64,000 nucleotides of DNA, from positions 993,757 to 1,057,756 of the forward strand of contig NW_017265151.1 in the NCBI RefSeq assembly GCF_001638985.1. The letters run 5' to 3'. Source of the stretch: Phycomyces blakesleeanus NRRL 1555(-). Lineage: Eukaryota; Mucoromycota; Mucoromycetes; Mucorales; Phycomycetaceae. Every line of letters starts with the position of its first letter. Positions within the stretch are counted from its first letter, which is position 1. Position numbers and translations under genes: made by a program. Positions 60,151 through 64,000 of this stretch are shown here, piece after piece. The notes under the pieces were generated by a model. That model worked only from the letters and a program-made list of their open reading frames with translations. It had not been told where the DNA came from and did no database searches.

Positions 60151-60539
60151 CTACCCCAAGATTATCTCATATATAATGACTATAATATTGATGGCGATGA
60201 GAGGAACTACAACAAAAATATTTAGTTTCAACATTTTTCTCTTTTTTTTGGAATCCATCTTGAGCCTGAACTTACTTCTCATTAACGTCCGCACAGCTGA
60301 TATCAGATTCACCATCTTGGATTTTATTGATTGCGTCTGATCGCTTCCAAAGCCAGCATCTGACTGTGCATTCCATCCGACTTGAATTTCATTTGCATTT
60401 TATTTTATTTTATTAGAGCGCGTTACTTTTGCATCTCGCTGTACTCACTCTTGGCCAAGAATCTATCTTCACTCAGAACTGCGACGGCATTGATGAAGCA
60501 TAAAAGAACGTAGAACAATTGCCCGAGACCAAGTGACAT
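60151..60539 (-). CDS. Yos1-like ER-Golgi transport protein
   Basis: Small integral membrane protein; Yos1 works with Yip1/Yif1 in COPII vesicle traffic. Three tiny exons on the minus strand: 60539-60449, 60380-60276 and 60206-60151, giving 83 residues. Exon 1 reads MSLGLGQLFYVLLCFINAVA then VLSEDRFLAK, the Yos1 signature. Exon 2 reads IGWNAQSDAGFGSDQ..., then MVNLISAVRTLMR. Exon 3 reads IPLIAINIIVIIYEIILG-stop. There are two hydrophobic segments, one at each end. All splice sites are GT-AG with consensus donors (GTGAGT, GTAAGT). The exons are too short for simple ORF calling, so this gene is easily overlooked. It is convergent with dynactin p62 (241-bp gap). Confidence 0.9.
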
Positions 60540-60920
60540 ACTGTTGGTGTTACGAAAAAAAAAAGGAATAGGATTGAAGATGTAATGAGATTTGTGTAGT
60601 TCTTTTTTTTTCTTATTCCCTACTTTGCTACGTACCAGTGTGAATGTGGAGATCAGCGGTGGTTCAAAACATTGAACTTTTAGGTCCGTGACTCCTTTGG
60701 TACAAACATGTAAAGGCTGTATACTCTTTCTTTCATTTTTTTAAAAAAAATATTATATATAGTGAGGTTCTTCTTTACTAGTCCACTAATTCACTAAACA
60801 CCACTCTTATTATTGTTTGGTTTATTAATAATAAATGAAGCACATAGACACACTTTGTATACAATGTCAAATTCATGTATTGAATATTACAAGAATGAAC
60901 ATTGAAAGCTGGGCGTGCTT

Positions 60921-61818
60921 GATTATTAAAGTCTTCTTTGCTTTAAGGAATCACATTCAAATTGGCTCAGTCAATCGAGCGTGACTTTTGTTAGCTTGGC
61001 ATAATTGATCAAAACTTTATTAGCCGTCGGTATTGGCTTCGAGTTGAGCTCAAAGTGATATTTCCTAAGCTGACTCTAGAGGTGCTCACGGAATTTTACT
61101 ATGTAGTGAAAAACTGCTATCGATAGCAGAATAATCTTCTGTTTTTAAAAGTATTTTTTTTTCGGAAAAGAAACAATTGATGTGTACAGGCTAAAAAGTT
61201 CAAAAAACAGTTTAAAAGCGTATTAAATAATATTGTGCTCATTGTAACATCTCTTTCATTATGTGAAAATCTTTTATTGAAGGGTTTCCTAGGCCTTGCA
61301 TCTTATAGAATATCTTTTCTAGCAAAAACATGTTCTTCTTCTCAATCCAAATGACAATGGAAGAATATTAGTCAGTCAGGGTTGCTTGAACTCTTTTTTT
61401 TAACTTTTTAGTCTGTCCGTACCAAATATGTTTCAAACCCAAAAAAAAAAAAAAAAAAAAAAAACATCCGTGCTAAAAAGCAGGTATAAAATATTTCTGA
61501 TGCCCAAATATAGATTTTTTTTATTACTATCAGCACTGCCTGTGAGAACCGTTTTTTATTTTATTACCCTGTGCCATTTTTTGATGTTTTGTTTGCTCCA
61601 TAAACCGGTACCTCTTTTATTTAAAGCAGAATAAAACATGGCACAGTTGGTAAAGACTTTTTTTAATAGTAGAATATCTGTACTTTATTAACAATAAATG
61701 CAAAATAAATAGCTTTTTATTTGCTATACTTTCAACCAAGGTTTTATCTTTGTAGTATAGTATTTGCTATGATATGACACCGATTTATAATTATGAACAC
61801 AAGACCCATATATGACAT
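60921..61818 (+). repeat. 898-bp sequence left of the assembly gap (copy 1)
   Basis: This sequence ends exactly at the first N (61819) and restarts exactly after the last N (61919), with a constant offset of 998. It contains a long poly-A tract (about 61441-61463), but no gene. Confidence 0.9.
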
Positions 61819-61918
61819 NNNNNNNNNNNNNNNNNNNNNNNNNNNNNNNNNNNNNNNNNNNNNNNNNNNNNNNNNNNNNNNNNNNNNNNNNNNNNNNNNN
61901 NNNNNNNNNNNNNNNNNN
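61819..61918. other. Assembly gap (100 N)
   Basis: A run of exactly 100 N, the conventional placeholder for a gap of unknown size. Confidence 0.98.
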
Positions 61919-62816
61919 GATTATTAAAGTTTTTTTTGCTTTAAGGAATCCCATTCAAATTGGGTCAGTCAATCGAGCGTGACTTTTGTTAGCTTGGCAT
62001 AATTGATCAAAACTTTTTTAGCCGTCGGTATTGGCTTCGAGTTGAGCTCAAAGTGATATTTCCTAAGCTGACTCTAGAGGGGCTCCCGGAATTTTTCTAT
62101 GTAGGGAAAAACTGCTATCGATAGCCGAATAATTTTTTGTTTTTAAAAGTATTTTTTTTTTGGAAAAGAAACAATTGATGTGTACCGGGTAAAAAGTTCA
62201 AAAAACAGTTTAAAAGGGTATTAAATAATATTGTGCTCATTGTAACATTTTTTTCATTATGGGAAAATTTTTTATTGAAGGGTTTCCTAGGCCTTGCATT
62301 TTATAGAATATTTTTTTTAGCAAAAACATGTTTTTTTTTTCAATCCAAATGGCAATGGAAGAATTTTAGTCAGTCAGGGTTGCTTGAACTTTTTTTTTTA
62401 ACTTTTTAGTCTGTCCGTACCAAATATGTTTCAAACCCCAAAAAAAAAAAAAAAAAAAAAAACATCCGTGCTAAAAAGCAGGTATAAAATATTTCTGATG
62501 CCCAAATATAGATTTTTTTTATTACTATCAGCACTGCCTGTGAGAACCGTTTTTTATTTTATTACCCTGTGCCATTTTTTGATGTTTTGTTTGCTCCATA
62601 AACCGGTACCTCTTTTATTTAAAGCAGAATAAAACATGGCACAGTTGGTAAAGACTTTTTTTAATAGTAGAATATCTGTACTTTATTAACAATAAATGCA
62701 AAATAAATAGCTTTTTATTTGCTATACTTTCAACCAAGGTTTTATCTTTGTAGTATAGTATTTGCTATGATATGACACCGATTTATAATTATGAACACAA
62801 GACCCATATATGACAT
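61919..62816 (+). repeat. Repeat of the same 898 bp right of the gap (copy 2)
   Basis: Same sequence as 60921-61818. The first ~450 bases carry many substitutions in which a base becomes identical to its neighbour (TCT to TTT, CAC to CCC, GTG to GGG, GCT to GGT). Beyond about 62440 the two copies are identical apart from a homopolymer. That error pattern is typical of poor read ends. Confidence 0.88.
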
Positions 62817-64000
62817 TTTACACTGCGTTCAAACGAGAAACATGCTCTGCTATCAATACTGATTTTTCTTACTATGTAGTAAAATTTCCTGAGCATATTT
62901 TGAGTTTTTTAGTTATATTCATTGGGTAGACCAACATATTCTTGATTTTCGTTATTATCTCAATAAATACAAAACCATTAATACTGTCAAATAAAAAGAA
63001 AGAGATATAGAAGAGTTTGAAAAGGCATATATACTATGTCTATCCTGCTGTGTTTCTTCTCTTTCGTGTAATAAGAAAACTAACTAACAACAAATTTCAG
63101 TGCTAAAAAACCTGATATAATTTCACCAGCTCCACTACAAAGAAAATTCCTTTACTTCCTTTTATCCTCTGCCTTTTAAAAAAACATATTGCTTTCGTGA
63201 CTGTCACTATAGAAGGTTTGGATACAGCAAAAAAAAAAAAAAGACCCGAATTGAATTGATAAGGTTAATGGGGACCTATTATGTATTTCAATTATATTTG
63301 TATGTGTAAGGTTGACAGCTTCAGATTAAAGTCAACAATATATTCTACAATTTGCTTCTTTGACTTCTTTTAAAGTCTTTTTATTGCTAGAAATAGGTAC
63401 TATCACAGTTCTTACTGGATAGTATTGACCGATCTTTAGAGTTTAATAAACTTGTCTTTGAAGTTTAACGGATCCCTCTCTTTTTTTCAAAACTTTTCTC
63501 GAGAAATAGTTTGCACTAAAAGGGGAATTAATAGCTATTAATGGCAATATTCCAAAGATAAATGCTAACGGTTGAAGAGTTTAACTTGGATATTTTAGTG
63601 CGCTTAGAAACTTTTTGTTTTGGCTGACATTGACAAAAAGAGGGGGTATTGATATTATCAAAAAGTAATCTATATAACCGGCTAATTAAGAGCACAGTAA
63701 CTTATATAAAAACGAGTTATTATTTTGTTTTGGTGCATTATACTAATACATATTCTGGAGTGAGCTTACAAGAAAAAGGACAGAGATAATTTATGATTTG
63801 GTACCAAAATTATTGACCAAAAGACTCGTCTTTTGATTGAGTTACTGTATAAATTAACTGATTTTTTTTTTCGATAAGCCAACTAGCCTTTAGGCGACAT
63901 CTATTTAATACATATATGCATATACTAGATTATTTGATTTAATAGTTTCTGGTCTTTGTGTGTATGTGTATGATTAAATATTTTTTCTTTGTGTTTTTTG
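62817..64000. other. AT-rich sequence, no gene seen
   Basis: Unique sequence to the end of the window, with no recognisable coding or RNA features. Confidence 0.5.

Noticed and set aside
61428..61634. Short frame containing poly-Lys (from poly-A), present in both gap copies
   Set aside because: It is created by a homopolymer, lacks any domain, and the second copy is an assembly duplicate.

Overview
This 64-kb window is nuclear DNA from a filamentous fungus, most likely a Mucoromycota (Mucorales-type) species. The basis is the AT-rich background with many microsatellites, intron-dense genes with short GT-AG introns, a Rhizomucor/Rhizopus-type lipase, a compact tropomyosin, and two transposon-like protein families (a DD-E Tc1-like transposase and a PD-(D/E)XK-like protein) that I associate with Mucorales genomes. 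I cannot name the species from the sequence alone.

Layout. 0.3-3.1 kb: two decayed transposase genes on the minus strand (MULE-type, then Tc1-like). 4.9-6.6 kb: a nine-exon secreted class-3 lipase gene that is probably dead (in-frame TAG, catalytic Asp codon changed to Asn). 6.9-10.0 kb and 21.3-24.3 kb: the arms of a ~3-kb inverted segmental duplication, each with an almost identical copy of a two-exon NADP-dependent MDR oxidoreductase gene. Between the arms lie a divergent hexokinase (13.1-14.8), a NIPA-type magnesium transporter (15.5-17.8) and an ADF-H/coiled-coil/PH protein (18.2-20.5, minus). 24.5-27.7 kb: gene-poor, with a Tc1 remnant and a strong hairpin.

27.8-39.7 kb is a compact housekeeping block: a FUSC-type membrane transporter (minus), divergent from a Ctf4/Mcl1/WDHD1 replication protein (plus); a Cbf1/USF-like bHLH-zipper factor (minus); tropomyosin (plus); and a glutathionyl-hydroquinone reductase (minus). 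39.9-50.9 kb is a transposon cluster: a 5'-truncated LINE tail, a ~4.4-kb CACTA/Plavaka-like element whose 1,046-codon frame is broken by one TAG, an 863-bp TIR element with an 8-bp target duplication, a decayed PD-(D/E)XK-like gene, a Tc1 fragment, and a Tc1-like element with both TIRs and TA flanks.

53.5-60.5 kb returns to genes: a PX-PB1 protein (minus), dynactin p62 (plus, with two GC-AG introns) and a small three-exon Yos1 homologue (minus). At 60.9-62.8 kb an 898-bp sequence occurs on both sides of a 100-N gap. The second copy carries neighbour-base errors close to the gap, so this is almost certainly an unmerged contig overlap rather than a real duplication.

The intact genes are unrelated housekeeping functions (glycolysis entry, Mg2+ transport, actin and dynein motility, replication, ER-Golgi traffic) and form no obvious metabolic cluster. 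The biology most worth a second look is in the duplicated and mobile regions.
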